Source: Chrysomallon squamiferum | Lineage: Eukaryota; Mollusca; Gastropoda; Neomphalida; Peltospiridae | Reading direction: 5' to 3' | Assembly (NCBI GenBank): GCA_012295275.1 | Contig: CM022665.1 | Coordinates: forward strand, 19,670,150-19,734,149 | Length of the DNA stretch: 64,000 nt | Shown here: piece after piece, positions 11,475-25,152 of the stretch | Position numbering within the stretch: position 1 is the first letter of the stretch | Layout: each line of letters starts with the position of its first letter | Notes under the pieces: model-generated | Told to the model about the DNA's origin: nothing | Seen by the model: only the letters and a program-made list of their open reading frames with translations | Database searches by the model: none | Program-made: the position numbers and the translations under genes

Positions 11475-14409
11475 GAAGTAGAGTAGTAGTACTAACAGTA
11501 GAAATAGTCGGATTAGTAATAGTAGTATTGATAGTAACAGGCTATTTTTATTATTCACACACGTTAGAGGACAAATCTACGCTGACAGCGTGTGAGACAG
11601 ATATATGAAAGATATTTTTCTGTCATAATTTCAATCATTTTTTTTTTTTTTGTATGTATCTAGATTTATAGATATTGGTGTTAGCGCATGCATGCTTGCA
11701 TTTATTTTGTATGTATTAAAATCTAGAAATGTAACACTGACATGTTCATAATTATAATTAAGGGAATTTCTTCTTTTTTTTTTTTTTTTTTTTTGGTCTT
11801 ATCTACTTAATTAGATTGTGCAATTGTATTTAGATTAAAAAAAAAAAAAAAAAAAATTCATACTTTTTAAAATTATTTAATCGAAATACCTAATTATTCT
11901 CAGTGTGAAAACAGCTAATATTAATAATTATTACGACTGAAAAAACAGCGCGGTAAAAAAATCTGCATTTCGTCATTAGTTAACCTATTGCGTCATGACG
12001 TCGAGGCAGGCATATTTTTGTATAAACAAGCGACCTCTGTTTCATTAGGTATTGCAAAATAATTTTTTGAAAGGTATTTCTTTCTTTTTTTCTCATAAAT
12101 GCAATAACATTTTTCTGAGTTTATAAGGAATGGAAAATTAAGTTTTCATATATTTTATTTTTGTGCTGTAATTGTGTCATTTTCAGAAGCACAGACGTTA
12201 CAGTATGTAAACTTGAATAGATCTATTTTTGTAAAGTTTTAAATTTATAATATGAAGTGTATATTTATACTATTTGAAGTGTCTCTGACACAACTATGTA
12301 ACTGAAATTTCTGTTTAAAAAAAGAAAAATTACCTTTTCTCCCAGTTTTCATTTGAAATGCTTGACTAATCAAAAATATAGAGCCAAAAATCTGGATGGT
12401 TAATATTAATGGTAGTGGCAATATTACTGTTCATCGGGACCATCTCATCAAATCAGTGATGTTGACATACAGCTCTTTAAAAAAAAAAATATTATTATTA
12501 TTATTATTTTTTTATTATTTTTTTTTTTTCCATTGATATCGGCATAATTCGATAAAGTAAATCAGTGTATCTTTTCGTCTGTGTATCGTTGCATCGCGCC
12601 ATTTTGGATGTTTTCTTAGAAAATGATCTCCCACATAGAAAAAGCTGATGTAAATGCCATATGTAAATGCCATCATTCCATCAGCTTCTCTTGGGTATGC
12701 AAATGACAGCCCTCTGTGACGTTGATTGTATTTTTAGGATAAACCTGCTACATCTCTGGATCAAGACTTGTGACAACACACTGATGCGAAATAGCTAAAT
12801 CGGGTAGACTATTTATCTTTATTTTATTTATTTTTTTAATTTAACTTTAAATTTAAAAAAAAAAAAAAAATTATTATTATTATTATTTTCTTTCATTAGA
12901 AGTACTGGCACACATCAGACACACAGATAAAAATACCAAATAAGATATAATTTGATTATTTTTGTATTTTGAAATACGATTTAGGTTAAAAACTCAAAAG
13001 GCAGATCAAAGTTTGGCCCAGTTTGGATACTTAATTGTCAGTAATAATAATAGGATCTACCGCATTCAACGATAGTTCCAAATTACATCCGGCTTTTGTA
13101 CAAGCAGCTGCTGTTTCTGTGGGCGTCTTCGGAGACTGGTAGTAGTGGTCGTTAAGACAATGCAGCCAATAAAACGAAATTGTCTCAAAATTTCAGATTC
13201 AGAAGTACATAGTGAAAATGATTTAATAAGTGGTGCTGCACATGCTTCCTCAGCATTGCAAATAAGAAATGACGAGATTGCCTAAGTTTAAAATAGTAGT
13301 AGTAGTAGTGATGGTACTAATATTAGTACTAAGTAGTGGCAGTAGAAGTAATAGTAACAGTAAAATAATAGCAATTGTAGTACATAGTATTCTAGTACTA
13401 GTAGTAGTAGTAGCAGCAGCAGTAATATGAATGATACGAGACTGTGACATTATCTGTAATAAACAATACATGCAGCTGAAATAATACCTGTTATAATGTA
13501 CACGAGAACAAAATATTACCTGTTTTAACTATAAGTATACATGATACATACGATGAAGTCTCGTGTAGTTAACGAATATAGTATTACACATAGTTACATT
13601 AACAACAGAAAAAAACTAAACAAAAAAACCCCACTAATCTCATCTGCAGGCAAAACGCGTCATGGTTTGCTTGAATAGAAACACAATAAGATTTACCTTT
13701 CACGAACTAAGGGGGCGAAACTGCTTGTCGGTGTTGTAGTAAAGCTCGAGTTATTGTTCTTTCTCGTGATTGAATTGACGATAACAGAATTTATTGTGTT
13801 CATAACTTTTATATAAATTCTGTATGTATGTGTTTTATTAGATATATTTATTAATCATCTTGTGTCAAGGGTAGTGGGTAGGGGAACACCCTTTCAAATT
13901 CTGGCACAGCAGTAAGGAAAATCAGGGCAAACAAAAGATAAATTCGTACTTCTGTTTTTAATTTCTTTTCCTTAACCAGCAATAAATTAACAACAACAAC
14001 AACAACAACAAAAAAAAAAAAAAAAACCAAAACCCCCGCAAACAAAAGAAGATAGTTTCTTTTCGTATTTACAATACACATCTCGAGATTGTATTTTTCC
14101 TTTTTAATCATTTTATTTTTATTGTTATTATTATTATTATTATTATTACCATTTATTTTAGGAAACCTTCCAAATTTAAGTAACTAAGACGGTCTTGTTT
14201 TTGCAATCCTGTTTGGTTCTCACGGAGCTGAATTAATTCCACACAGTAATTAAAAACTGACAATTTGGGACGAAAATATTTGTAAATTCTGAATTTACTT
14301 CTTCTTTTTTTTTTGAGTCTCTCTTCACTTGGGATTATTACATCTAAAAACGTAAGTCTACTATTAATACAAATATTTCTCTCTCTGTCTGTCTGTTTGT
14401 ATCTATCTA

Positions 14410-14503
<94 letters not shown>

Positions 14504-15099
14504 ACAGGAAATATATATAATTCCTGAACATGTCAAATAATATGTGTACTCACTGAATTAAAACTAATATGGCCGCGGGAATCCTAGCCATCCACACAGC
14601 CAAGGATCCGTAGACAAAATAAGCTGTGACTTTAAGGACATGTATTGACAACAATACAACAGAATGGACTCTTGGACTCAAACGCGTTCAGTTTCAGAAG
14701 AAATATGTTTTCCCATTTGCGGTATTGCTGGGTTCTAGTGCTCGCACTGGCCTATCATCATCTAGCCTTCCTCCTGAAATTCTTCATTGACTGCAGCCAG
14801 AGGATGATCTACTTGCAGCCATTGCATTATCATTTTCTTTAGTGAATCAGACATTATATGCATTTCTCAAACAACAACAACACCACCAACAACAATAAAG
14901 ACAAGTGTTTTAATCACACTAGAAATGCTACGTGATTGTTAAACCAAGTGTTAAAGCGTTAGCTACTACATTTTGATTAAAAATATAACAAAATATAGGC
15001 TAATGCATTACTGAAAGATTAAAATCTGCAGTATATATTTATAATATATTCCCCTAATATTTCAATGTCATCTTTTAAAATCTACAATTTAAATATTAA
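10303..15099. other. Spacer, microsatellite-rich, no clear gene
   Basis: Holds an (ACT)n run 11,411-11,474, poly(T) and poly(A) stretches near 11,640, 11,770 and 11,836, GTA/TAG triplet clusters (13,290-13,420), a tetranucleotide (ATCT)n run 14,401-14,446 and (AT)n 14,448-14,500. A small open frame (13,160-13,285, 41 aa, with SDSE and SEND) and a higher-GC patch (14,570-14,840) are the only less repetitive pieces. Neither was recognised. Confidence 0.5.
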
Positions 15100-15516
15100 A
15101 GACAGTTTTCTCGATCTGGTGACGTAATTATTTCGGACTTACGGCTGCCGGATATTTTCAAACAAAGCGTTTTCCGAAATCACATTTGATGCAGATAACA
15201 TGATTCCTAACCTACATGTTAGCACGAGTGGAAACCAAGTATTTAATCAACTTCCTGCACTTGATTAATGCGCCCACAAACGGTTTCTCTAACTTAACAG
15301 ACGTTGTTGTCTGAGTGGCAATTGTGGTCACGTGACAAACTACGCTTGTTTTACTCGATCAGCTGACTAACAGCTAATAGAAGGCAGAATAAGGTAACAG
15401 TCGGCATTACAAAATAGAGAAAACATTTTAACGCGAAATCTTTGCTAGATACTTACTACGGTGTTACATCAAGAAAAAAAACATGTGTTTCCACGGAGAT
15501 GACATCAAATAAGAAT
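15100..15516 (+). promoter_or_regulatory. Candidate promoter and 5'UTR exon of the carrier gene
   Basis: A less repetitive stretch ending in a strong donor (AAT/GTAAGT, exon end 15,516). The next good acceptor on this strand is at 17,158, at the 5'UTR of the SLC16-like gene, so splicing between them is plausible. The candidate exon contains an ATG (ATGACATCAAATAAGAAT) which after splicing would meet an early stop, that is a short upstream ORF. No TATA box identified. Inference from splice-site quality and position. Confidence 0.35.
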
Positions 15517-16057
15517 GTAAGTACTACTATATTTATCATATTCTGAAAATTTTCCCTCAAGAAATATATCGATTTCCTCAGGGTTATATTAACATTTCAG
15601 CCGCTAAACGCTTTTACATTCAATAGACTGGTGAAGGTGCTGCTTATTTTCCTGATACGCTTCGTATATTCGGGGTTAACACAGTCCTTCACTGATTTAT
15701 TTTACAGTTGTTGTTTTTGAGAAATAGTAATGTGTTAGATAACACAAATAGAGGTCAAGTACCATAATAATCCCTGTAATGTCATGACATTCTAGACAGT
15801 ACATTAACAGCCGTACTGAGTAGATGTGAATAGACTACTGTTTACTGCAGTGTGAAGTGGCAAATACGATTTCGTTTGTTATCGAAAGTATAAGCTCATT
15901 GAAGATAAAATCTGATCCTAATTACTCACAAAAAAAAAAAAAAAAAAAAATTAAAATAAAATAAATAAATGAAAAATACATAAATAAATAATATTTAAAA
16001 AAAGAGAAAGAATAATATGTATAAATGTATATATATTTTTAATGTTATTTATTTATT

Positions 16058-16103
<46 letters not shown>

Positions 16104-16762
16104 TTAAAGATAAAATGCAAACTAGTTTTAATATTTCCTTTCTGAACGCTAACACTAACTCTACTTATATTTGATTGGGAGCCACGACTTTAAAAACAAA
16201 AGCATGTAAGTGAACCAAGGGAAAAAAATAAAAATATATATATATATTTGCTAGATCAGAAAAAACATATATCTCACATTTGGGTTTTACAGTTTACTTG
16301 TATATACTGAGAGATTACTTTGAGTATTACTTCCACTAATATTATTTAATTTTTGCTACATTTATACTGCTGTGATAACCAGCCATGTATTTAATTTTCA
16401 ACACTAAAACAAAATATCATCTATATGATGATTTGCATTATCAAAGAAATGTATGTCTGTTTTTAATAAACTGGTTAACTGGAATGCAGGAGCCTTGCAG
16501 CAGATTTGATGGTCACAGTACAGTGTACAGTTTTGAAAATCAGATTTATTATTTACCCGTCTTGCATATTATTTGTATATTTTCATATGAAACTATTCTT
16601 AAATGGCGTGAAAACAAATATGTTTGTGTTACTGAATCTTTCTCCACTTGACACTGTACTCTTTTAAGGTTATCAGTTTGGCTGATAAACCACTTTACTG
16701 TAACTCGCCTCTACAAGAAGTATAATAAATAATAACATATAACAGTTAGAAGTGAGTTGTGG

Positions 16763-16812
<50 letters not shown>

Positions 16813-17111
16813 TTATAATAATAACAACAACAACAATAACAACAGATGAACATTATTTTTCTGTAATTTTATTTTTATCTGTATTAATGATTTGATTAGA
16901 CTAAATTAAATAAGCCTTTAAAAACAGCATATTGTTTGTTTCTTTTTTCTTTCTTTCTTTTTTTTTTTCATTTTTTTTTTTTCAGATATTAATACTCAAC
17001 AGAGAGACCAGTCAAATACTGGTTTTGATTTTCAGTGCTTTTGAAAAAGATTTATAATTATGTACAGCCTGAACTGCTATGTAAGAACGACAGCCTTATC
17101 GTTAATGCTTC

Positions 17112-17125
<14 letters not shown>

Positions 17126-17156
<31 letters not shown>

Positions 17157-17158
17157 AG
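17126..17158 (+). promoter_or_regulatory. T29 splice acceptor before carrier exon 1
   Basis: An uninterrupted run of about 29 T followed by GCAG forms the 3' splice site for the first coding exon of the SLC16-like gene. The open sequence that follows (17,159-17,275) is 5'UTR. Confidence 0.6.
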
Positions 17159-17275
17159 GTGGTTGGTTTGTAAAGCTGTGTCGCAATATTCTCGTCGAAA
17201 GGTCAAGTTAAGGGGCGTTAGTATAGTCAAGAGCGATAAAAAGACACTTTAGCAACAGTTGTTACTCCAGCGACG

Positions 17276-18105
17276 ATGACAAATAAGTCACTACTGGCAA
17301 ACGGGGTTGTAGAATCCAAACATCCGCTCCAAACAGCAGACAGCAACGATGTGGCTACTAAAATCGAAAGCCAAAATGAGGAATTCCTTCCAACGGACGG
17401 CGGATGGGGTTGGGTCGTCTGCTTTACGTCGATGTGGACGAACGGTACGGTGTTCGGAATTCTCAATACTTTTGGAATTATCTACGTGGCTATGCGAGAC
17501 GAGTATGCAAATAACGATCCAGACATTTCCTTCAAAACATGTACGTATAAATTTACAGTAACAGCCGTGTACATACACGCAGTTAGTTTTAATGCTGATT
17601 AAATGTTTCAACCATAATAATACTCGTTCAAGAAAGAGGTTTGTGTGTGTATGTGAATGTCTGTGTGTGTCTATGTATATATGTGTATACTGGGATGTTT
17701 TTCTTTATTATTTATATTATTAATATTATAATTATTACTACTGCTACTACTACTTTTTTATTATTATTATTAAATGTTGTTCGTAATAGAGAAATATCTC
17801 TAAACCGTATCTTCAGTAAACCGTAATTCCTCAACACCTAAATACTAAATATAAAACCAGAGACTCATTCAAACCGAACTGTTTACTGCAGACGTCTGAC
17901 TGCATATAAATAACATATGAAATATACTTCATTTATTGTATTACAACAGTTCTATTTATAGGGCCGTATTTAAAAAGAGACAGATGGGCTCTCCAGATTT
18001 CCTTTATAGAAATAATATTATTTTATTATTAAAATAATTAACCGTATGTCATGTGTTACTATAATTAATATCTTATAATAACAGTGTAAAAAAAAAAAAA
18101 ACAAC

Positions 18106-18171
<66 letters not shown>

Positions 18172-18372
18172 GAAAACCTTAAAAGTGACAAGCATAATTT
18201 AAAGACATAAGGGCAATAAAGCTCTTTATATCTTATCTGATAACCATTACTTTATACCATTATGGCCTATATAAAAAACTCAGAATTGTAGTCAAGTTCA
18301 AGTTATTATAGTCAATAAAACTGATTAAACGAAAAAAAAAAAAAAAATCAGACATCTTCTTCGGAACCTAAC

Positions 18373-18404
<32 letters not shown>

Positions 18405-18606
18405 TTTATAATTTTTTTATTTTTTCAGGGTTTATCGTTCATTTCAGTTCATTTCTTTTTTCTTTTTATATTTTTTTTTTTTATTTATTTTTCTTTCTTT
18501 TATTTATTTTTTATTTTCTTTAATTTATATTTATATGGTGAGGGACCCCACCACCGAACCTCAAGTGCCACGGGCATGCCAAGGTCTACAGCCAGCCCTG
18601 CCTATT

Positions 18607-18639
<33 letters not shown>

Positions 18640-21600
18640 GTATATATCTTTGAGCGTTAATAAAACGTTATTCAGATCTAATATCAAACCCACCATTGTG
18701 TCAAAGTAGGAGGGAGTATACGATTTGTTATACTGAATGAGCGGTTTTTAACAACTGTCACTTGTACCTGCTTTTGTTCGTACTGAACGTGACCTGGAAT
18801 AGATACCTGCGTAAACACATGCTTGATTTGAAACCTAGAGCGGCTTGATACTGAACCCTGGGTTTGTGTAAACTAGTCGTGTAACATAACCAACTAAATA
18901 ACTCGATATTTCAGTCAGCATAATGAAGGGATATAAATATAATTCTCAGTAATCATGCTTAATCCCACTTCACTATATAACTTTCATTTTCACCTTTTTT
19001 TTCTTTTTTCTTTTTTTGTCTTGCTGTTGCATATTGCATTATCGGAGTGCTGACTCTAACTTCATACTTGCAACTAGCACCTCTTTGAAATAAAGATATG
19101 TACTAATTTTTTAACACATGAATAAAAACCGAAAACTATATTTTTAAAGAAATTGCATTAATAAACCTGTAATCGTTATTGGCTGACGTCATCACATATC
19201 TGTGAAACAACAGTAACTTCTTCAACGTTTCGAAGTGTCTGGTGATTTATTGTATCATATCATAGAGTGCTTTCTTACAGCACATTCGTGATCGCTTGAT
19301 GGAACTCGTAATGTTACTGCAATCGGTTGATCAGTCTCTGCTGTAACTAAGAAGCAGAAACTAGAGAAACCTGAAACTTCGGATCTGTTGATGCCAAACA
19401 GTGGGTAAAGCATCGTCAGCAGTGCAACAGCCTTTTCCCACTTTGATTCAGTGAATTTCCCCCAGTGTTTTAGTTGTAAACGCAACTTTCGCCTAGTTCG
19501 AAACTGATGCGCGAAAATCAAATATTAATTTTGTTGTAGACTTCGTAGTTTTTATTTGTGCCCGTTATTTGTATTTGGGTTAAAGTTTAAAGTAACGCGG
19601 CAGTTTTAACTCAAGTGCATTTACAGTTACAACATTCAAGTAATAATAAACAGATCCCGGATTCACGCCCTTAATCTATTTAAGCATTTTATTTATTTTT
19701 GCATATACACGAACAGCTTGCGTTTATATATATGTTTATTTTTCCTTTGTTTTATTATTGGTTTTTATAGTATTTGTGACATTTTTGTATGTATGTGTGT
19801 ATGTGTGTGTGTATGTATGTATGTATATGTGTGTCTGTGTGTATCTATGTATGTGTGTAGGTATATGTATGTATTTACGTGGATGTGTATATATGTTTGT
19901 ATGTGTATGTTTTGGTGTACACAGTATATGAATGTGTGCATGTGAGTGTATTCATATACATGTTTTTAGCATTTGTTGCATTAAAGATAAATAGACATTA
20001 ACTACATATAATTTTGTTCACAGCTTGGGTAGGTTCTGTCTGCACAGGAATGACTTTCTTGATGTGTATGGTGGCCAGCATCGTTAGTGACCGCCTGGGA
20101 ATACGTAAAACGGCGCTGTTTGGCGGGGTTCTTGGTGTTATTGGTCTCATCTCCAGCGCCTTTGTTGAAGAGTTACAGCTACTTTACTTGACATATGGAA
20201 TCTTTCTGGGACTCGGAATGGCTTTTGCTTATTCACCTTCTCTCGTTATACTTGGCCATTATTTCAAGAAACACATGGGTCTTGTGAATGGTATCGTGAC
20301 CTTTGGAAGCGCCGGTTTCACAATTGTTCTGTCACTGGTTCTGCCTAAGCTTCTTGCAAATGTGGGTCTGAGATATACACTGATAATACTGGGCGCACTC
20401 AATTCATTACTTGTATTGTGTGCCTTAACCTGGAAGCCGCGTTTGAAGAGAGAGTCTAAGCTAGCGCACATTGCCTTGTCCACAGAAAGCATAGTGGAAC
20501 ACTGCACAGATTGTTGTTCCTGGACTGGGAAATTTTTGAATGTGAATATATGGAGAAATAGGGGATATGTCGTGTGGGCCGTAGCTAGTGGTCTTTCTCT
20601 CTTTGGATATTTTGTACCGTTTGTACATTTGGTGAGTATTTTCTACTAGTGACTGATTTTATCAACTGTTGATGTATGTCAAATATTTAAACAACCTTAC
20701 ATCTTAAAGATAATAATTATTTTTGAAAGGATTTTTCTGAAATTTTGTTCGAAGATTCTGTTGTACAGTTAACACATAAAGTTAATAGTGTTTTTGTATA
20801 TTCCAAAGTAAGGTATGGGTTAATCAGAATTTGTGTTGATGCACATATATGCATAAATATATATATATATACACACACACAGAAAAAAGGTAAAATATTC
20901 AACTACAAATAATGATAATTTTAAATAATGTTTTTTTTTTTAAATGTACCTTTGGATTTCATTTTTCAGATTAAACATACAAAAGATGTCTTTCCGGATT
21001 CAGACGGCAGTCTTCTTATCATGTGCATGAGCATCACATCTGGAATTGGTCGAATTCTATTTGGAAAAGTAGCGGACTTTCCATGGGTTAGTCGAATCCG
21101 GATGCAGCAAATCTCGCTTGCTGTTCTAGGAATAAGTACCATGTGCATTCCTTTTTCAGCTAGTTTTGGAGGCCTCATTGCGATAACACTGGTGATGGGA
21201 ATTTGTGACGGTGTCTTCGTCTGTCTCGTTGGACCTATTGCATTTGATATTGTTGGTCCTATTGGAGCATCTCAGGCCATCGGGTTTATTTTAGGGATAT
21301 TCTCTGTTCCTATGATGGTCGGTCCTCCTGTTGCTGGTACGTAATATAATTTTCCTTCCCATGGCTGTTATTATTATTATGAGAATTATTGGCATTAATT
21401 GCAAACCGGAATTACTGAATGCTGAAAGCAGTGATAATATATATATATATATATTATCTAAAATAAAAAACACAAATATATACATGTATTATAAGTCATA
21501 TCTCCACTTGAAAATTTGAAGTTATCTAAAAGGACATTAATTTATCACACACTACAAGATAAGATGAGAGCTGAGTTGTCAGTTTTAATTTTAACGCTGA

Positions 21601-22368
21601 TAAAACTATAATCGTGTCAAGATGAAGGTTTGCCGATTCATTACTTCATATGACTCGTCATTATTTTCTGTTAAAAGCTGAATCCTTTCAAACGGATTAT
21701 ACATTTTCGTAATCACTGTAATTGTTGAAGACAGTTCTTCCATAGATTCAAAACAGAATGATTAAATCATTAATTCTGTTGTTTCAGTGTAAAGTAAAGT
21801 GTTTACAAACTGTATTTTATTTCAGGGTTTCTCTATGATCACATGGGAAGCTACACGATCGCCTTCCATGCGGCTGGTATTCCTCCCGTCATTGGTGCTA
21901 TCATCATGTTTTTCATACCCATCACCAGGCAAAATTATCCGGCGGTTACAGAAATCGAGGAGTTTGCTGCCGTTTCTGTACACAGCATATTGGAAGGAAC
22001 ATCTGGTAAATACTTTAAATTTTCTATAAATTATGTTCCAGGTTATTATTCTTATATGGCGAACTGGTATGAAAAAAAAAAAAAAAAAAAAAAAAAAAAA
22101 CAATAAAAAAAAAGAAATATCAACAACAAAACCTAACAGCGCTTTCTCTCTATTCCCATATATCCATCATGAGATTTTTTATGTTTCAGCTACATCAAAT
22201 GTTGCTACAAAATACAGCAGTCCTGCAGAGAGAGAGATGTTAGTTATAAAAGATGCTTCAATGCTAGCCGAGCTGCAAGTAGCTGGCGGTGACATCGCTA
22301 AGGATTTAGAACATGAAACAAAATTGAAGGAGATGACAACTTCTGGTGCAGATGCAGATATTTCTTGA
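17276..22368 (+). CDS. SLC16-like monocarboxylate transporter (five coding exons)
   Basis: Coding exons: 17,276-17,540; 20,024-20,631; 20,970-21,336; 21,826-22,005; 22,190-22,368 (TGA). They sum to 1,599 nt, 532 residues, with GT-AG introns and frame kept at every junction. The product is a 12-TM major-facilitator carrier for lactate/pyruvate-like or other organic solutes at a membrane; the substrate cannot be told from sequence. The MCT signature DGGWGWVV starts at residue 41 (TM1). The exon 1/2 join creates KTSWVGS (residues 87-93), typical before TM2. SDRLGIRK (110-117) is the loop 2-3 motif, GHYFKKHMGLVNG (166-178) matches the TM4-5 signature, and GPPVAG followed by FLYDHMGSY is the usual TM11 region. 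A long cytosolic loop divides the two halves, with a hydrophilic 60-residue C-tail. Exon 1 starts at 17,159 after a T-run acceptor, giving 117 nt of 5'UTR. AATAAA is at 22,748. Confidence 0.93.
17541..20023 (+). other. Intron 1 of the SLC16-like gene
   Basis: Large repeat-bearing intron of about 2.5 kb: AAT/AAAT repeats (18,109-18,172), (AT)n at 18,373-18,396 and a GC-rich insert between AT repeats (18,537-18,605). GT-rich words cover 19,790-19,950. An 88-codon minus-strand frame at 19,255-19,521 is not recognised and is probably chance. Confidence 0.7.
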
Positions 22369-22747
22369 TCTTTCGTTTAAAACAGTATATTTATTCAGAG
22401 AACAGTATTTTACACTAATGATATCGTTACGTCAGACTGGGGGAAATCATACTTTGTTGGTAGGGAAATTCTTATCCTAATTCCAATTATGAGGTCGTTA
22501 TTTGCAGACCTTATGGAAGGGAAATAATAATGTGAAATTCGGATATCACTATTACCCCCATCTTTTCCGGTGTATTTTAAAAGTAAAATCAGATCGATGT
22601 TAAGGATTGTCACAAACAATTATCTGAGAATAATAACATTATAATAAGCTATTTTCATTTTTATTAACAGAAATGATCTTTTTAACTGTTACTATAAAGT
22701 GAAAAAATAACGTAATTTTAATTTTAATTCACCATGTGGGCCTTATG

Positions 22748-22753
22748 AATAAA
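22748..22753 (+). terminator. Poly(A) signal of the SLC16-like gene
   Basis: AATAAA about 380 nt after the TGA stop, the first canonical hexamer that I noticed downstream. Assignment is by position only. Confidence 0.45.
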
Positions 22754-24676
22754 AATATTTCCATATCTGTAGGGAGTTATAATTTATTTTTATTATTATT
22801 ATTCTTTTTATTTTATTTGATGTATTTATTTTTTTAAATATCACGCGTAAAAAAATTAAATATTTACACTATTTTTGTCATTGTTTCTTGCTCATTTCAT
22901 TTTCGAAATGAAATAAATTAATATATATGACAAAATACGCTCTTTATTTATTTATTTTTTTGTATTATACTGTTATTAAAAACATATTTTACCGTTATTA
23001 GAAATATGAAACTGGTTGTAATTTTATCAGTTACTGCCCTTGCATGCATAAATGTTTGTTAACTTTAAATCCAGTATTTTAAGACTATTATGCATGACTA
23101 GATTTGGTAGAGAAACATGACGTCGAATAATTCAAGCTTGGGAACATTTTTTAAAACTAAATAATATATAACTGAAATCAAGTTGGAGTAAAACGTAACC
23201 AAAAACGACACAGAACTTCTCTGCAGTTAACAACTGCCTCCCAGTAAATAAAATTATATATTTTATAATGCTAGTTTAATTTTTAGTCCATTTATATTTT
23301 AATTAAATATTAAAAAAAAAAATAATTATAACAAACATACGTTCTTTTAATTAAAAATGACAAACTTGGATAACTGTGTTAATGCATTTCATATTGAAAT
23401 TAATGTAAACACTTTTCAGTGACCTCTTCTATATTAAAAATATTCATACATATTGCAAACAAATAGTCTGTTAAACATTAATAAATACATTTAATCAGTT
23501 TTAAAAACAATATTATTTCGATGCACGATATAACAGTTTATTACAAAACGCTCGTTTTTATGCCAAGAAATAATTACATAGTTAATATTAAAATCAAGTA
23601 AATTTGATAATAAAGTCAATATATGTGTAAACTTTGTATTTAGTCACTTACACGTAGTCTTTTGGGTAGGATAAATACAAATTATGAATATGGACGCGGA
23701 CAATTTTCAAATTAACAAAACCAATAGACACTGGTTGCATATACAGAATAACAAAAAATATGAATTACAGTTTAAAATAATAAATAAAAGTTTGAAAATA
23801 AGCAATCTTAGTTATATATTTGTGTCACTGAGACTTTCTTTTCCTATCTTTTTCTGAGGTTGCAGAGGTGACATTGAATTATGTCTTCAACAGTTTTTAT
23901 TAAGTTAAAAGTATTGTATTGCATTGACTATTGTGACTGTGCAAATATCACTTGAATGTAAACTGTAATAATAGTCGGCTCAATAATTGTATCGCTCCAA
24001 TTTTAATTCAAATAAAGGTCAGAAATCATACAGGGAAGAACAGTATTATATATGATCAATCAGTACATAAAAGGAATTGCAGTGTTTTGTGCACGATGCA
24101 CGCAACCCGCTGGTTAATTTGCCTCGGAGTTCTGTTACAGCAGAATTACACAAAAACAACAACAAAAACAAACAACCCACAGTCGTTACTGCTATACAAG
24201 TATATAATATCAGGTCAAACAGAAAAAGATCATATACAGAAAGGTTTGTTTAATACATTTTATACTAGACAAACTGTTTAAAATGCAAAAAGATTGTGCT
24301 GAGTTTTACAGTTAGAAACTGATGGTGATAATAGCTTAGTAATAACCGGGATAATTAAAATAAATAAATAAATAAATAAAAAGCCTATGTTTGACCCTAG
24401 CTTTTTATACAGTATTTCTTGAATGTTTTCATGGCAACTGTCACAGATAGAAATGTTTACCCCAGCTGTTGTCCAGTCACGAGAAAACAAAATAACTCGT
24501 ACTTTACTGTGATGATGTGAAGCAGTATTACGCCCCTTTAGTAAGTCAAGGTAGTCTCTCTCACTGAACTACCAAGACTGGCATTCGCGAGAGAATTTTC
24601 AAAATGTCTTCTCAATTTCCTCGCCTCAATCGCAGGGCCTCACTCTCGTGCTGCAATTTTGGACATGTTCAAAAAA
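22754..24676. other. Intergenic between carrier and GH3 genes
   Basis: AT-rich with scattered A/T runs and (AATA)n at 24,357-24,378. The open frames here (for example 23,952-24,281) show no family motif. Nothing functional identified. Confidence 0.5.
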
Positions 24677-25005
24677 TTCGTTCGACAAATTTTCTCTCAA
24701 AATAGTCACATAGTCGCCGCGGATGTCTCGAACCCGCCTCAGTTTAATTTCCATCAGTCAGAAAGAGCGACAAATGCGAGAGAACTTTGTGAGGGGTTGG
24801 CGACCTATGAAACTAAACTGTGATTGACTGAAGACAAAAACTGAGGATCTGACATTATTGGCGCGATACAGGCTCGAATTACTCTGGGACCCATGGGAGC
24901 GAGACAGAATTGCGAATCAGCTGAAAATAAATTGCGATGAAATTGCGACATTTGTCAGTTGTCACGCAAAAAGGAAAACATTCGCAATTTTGTCGAGCGA
25001 AATAT
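24677..25005. mobile_element. Candidate MITE-like element upstream of the GH3 gene
   Basis: A GC-richer patch bounded by a short imperfect inverted repeat: TTCGTTCGACAAA at the left and TTTGTCGAGCGAA at the right. The interior has repeated GCGA-type words and a GGGTTCGAGAC word on the minus strand that vaguely resembles a pol III B box. No target duplication could be settled. It could equally be part of the GH3 5' region. Confidence 0.3.
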
Positions 25006-25152
25006 ATCTCTTGCTATTTAGACTTTGGATTTGTATTGATAAACTGTGGCCAAGGGGCAAACGTCAGATAATCACGAGATAATGATATCAACTGCATTGT
25101 CTGAAATCTGTTTTACTAGAGTGATACTCAAGAAAACAAGTTGGAAAATCAA

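Noticed and set aside
19255-19521. 88-codon minus-strand frame in carrier intron 1
   Set aside because: No motif or splice context, antisense in an intron, and consistent with chance.
24730-24750. B-box-like GGGTTCGAGAC on the minus strand
   Set aside because: No convincing A box at the right distance, so a tRNA or tRNA-derived SINE call is not supported.
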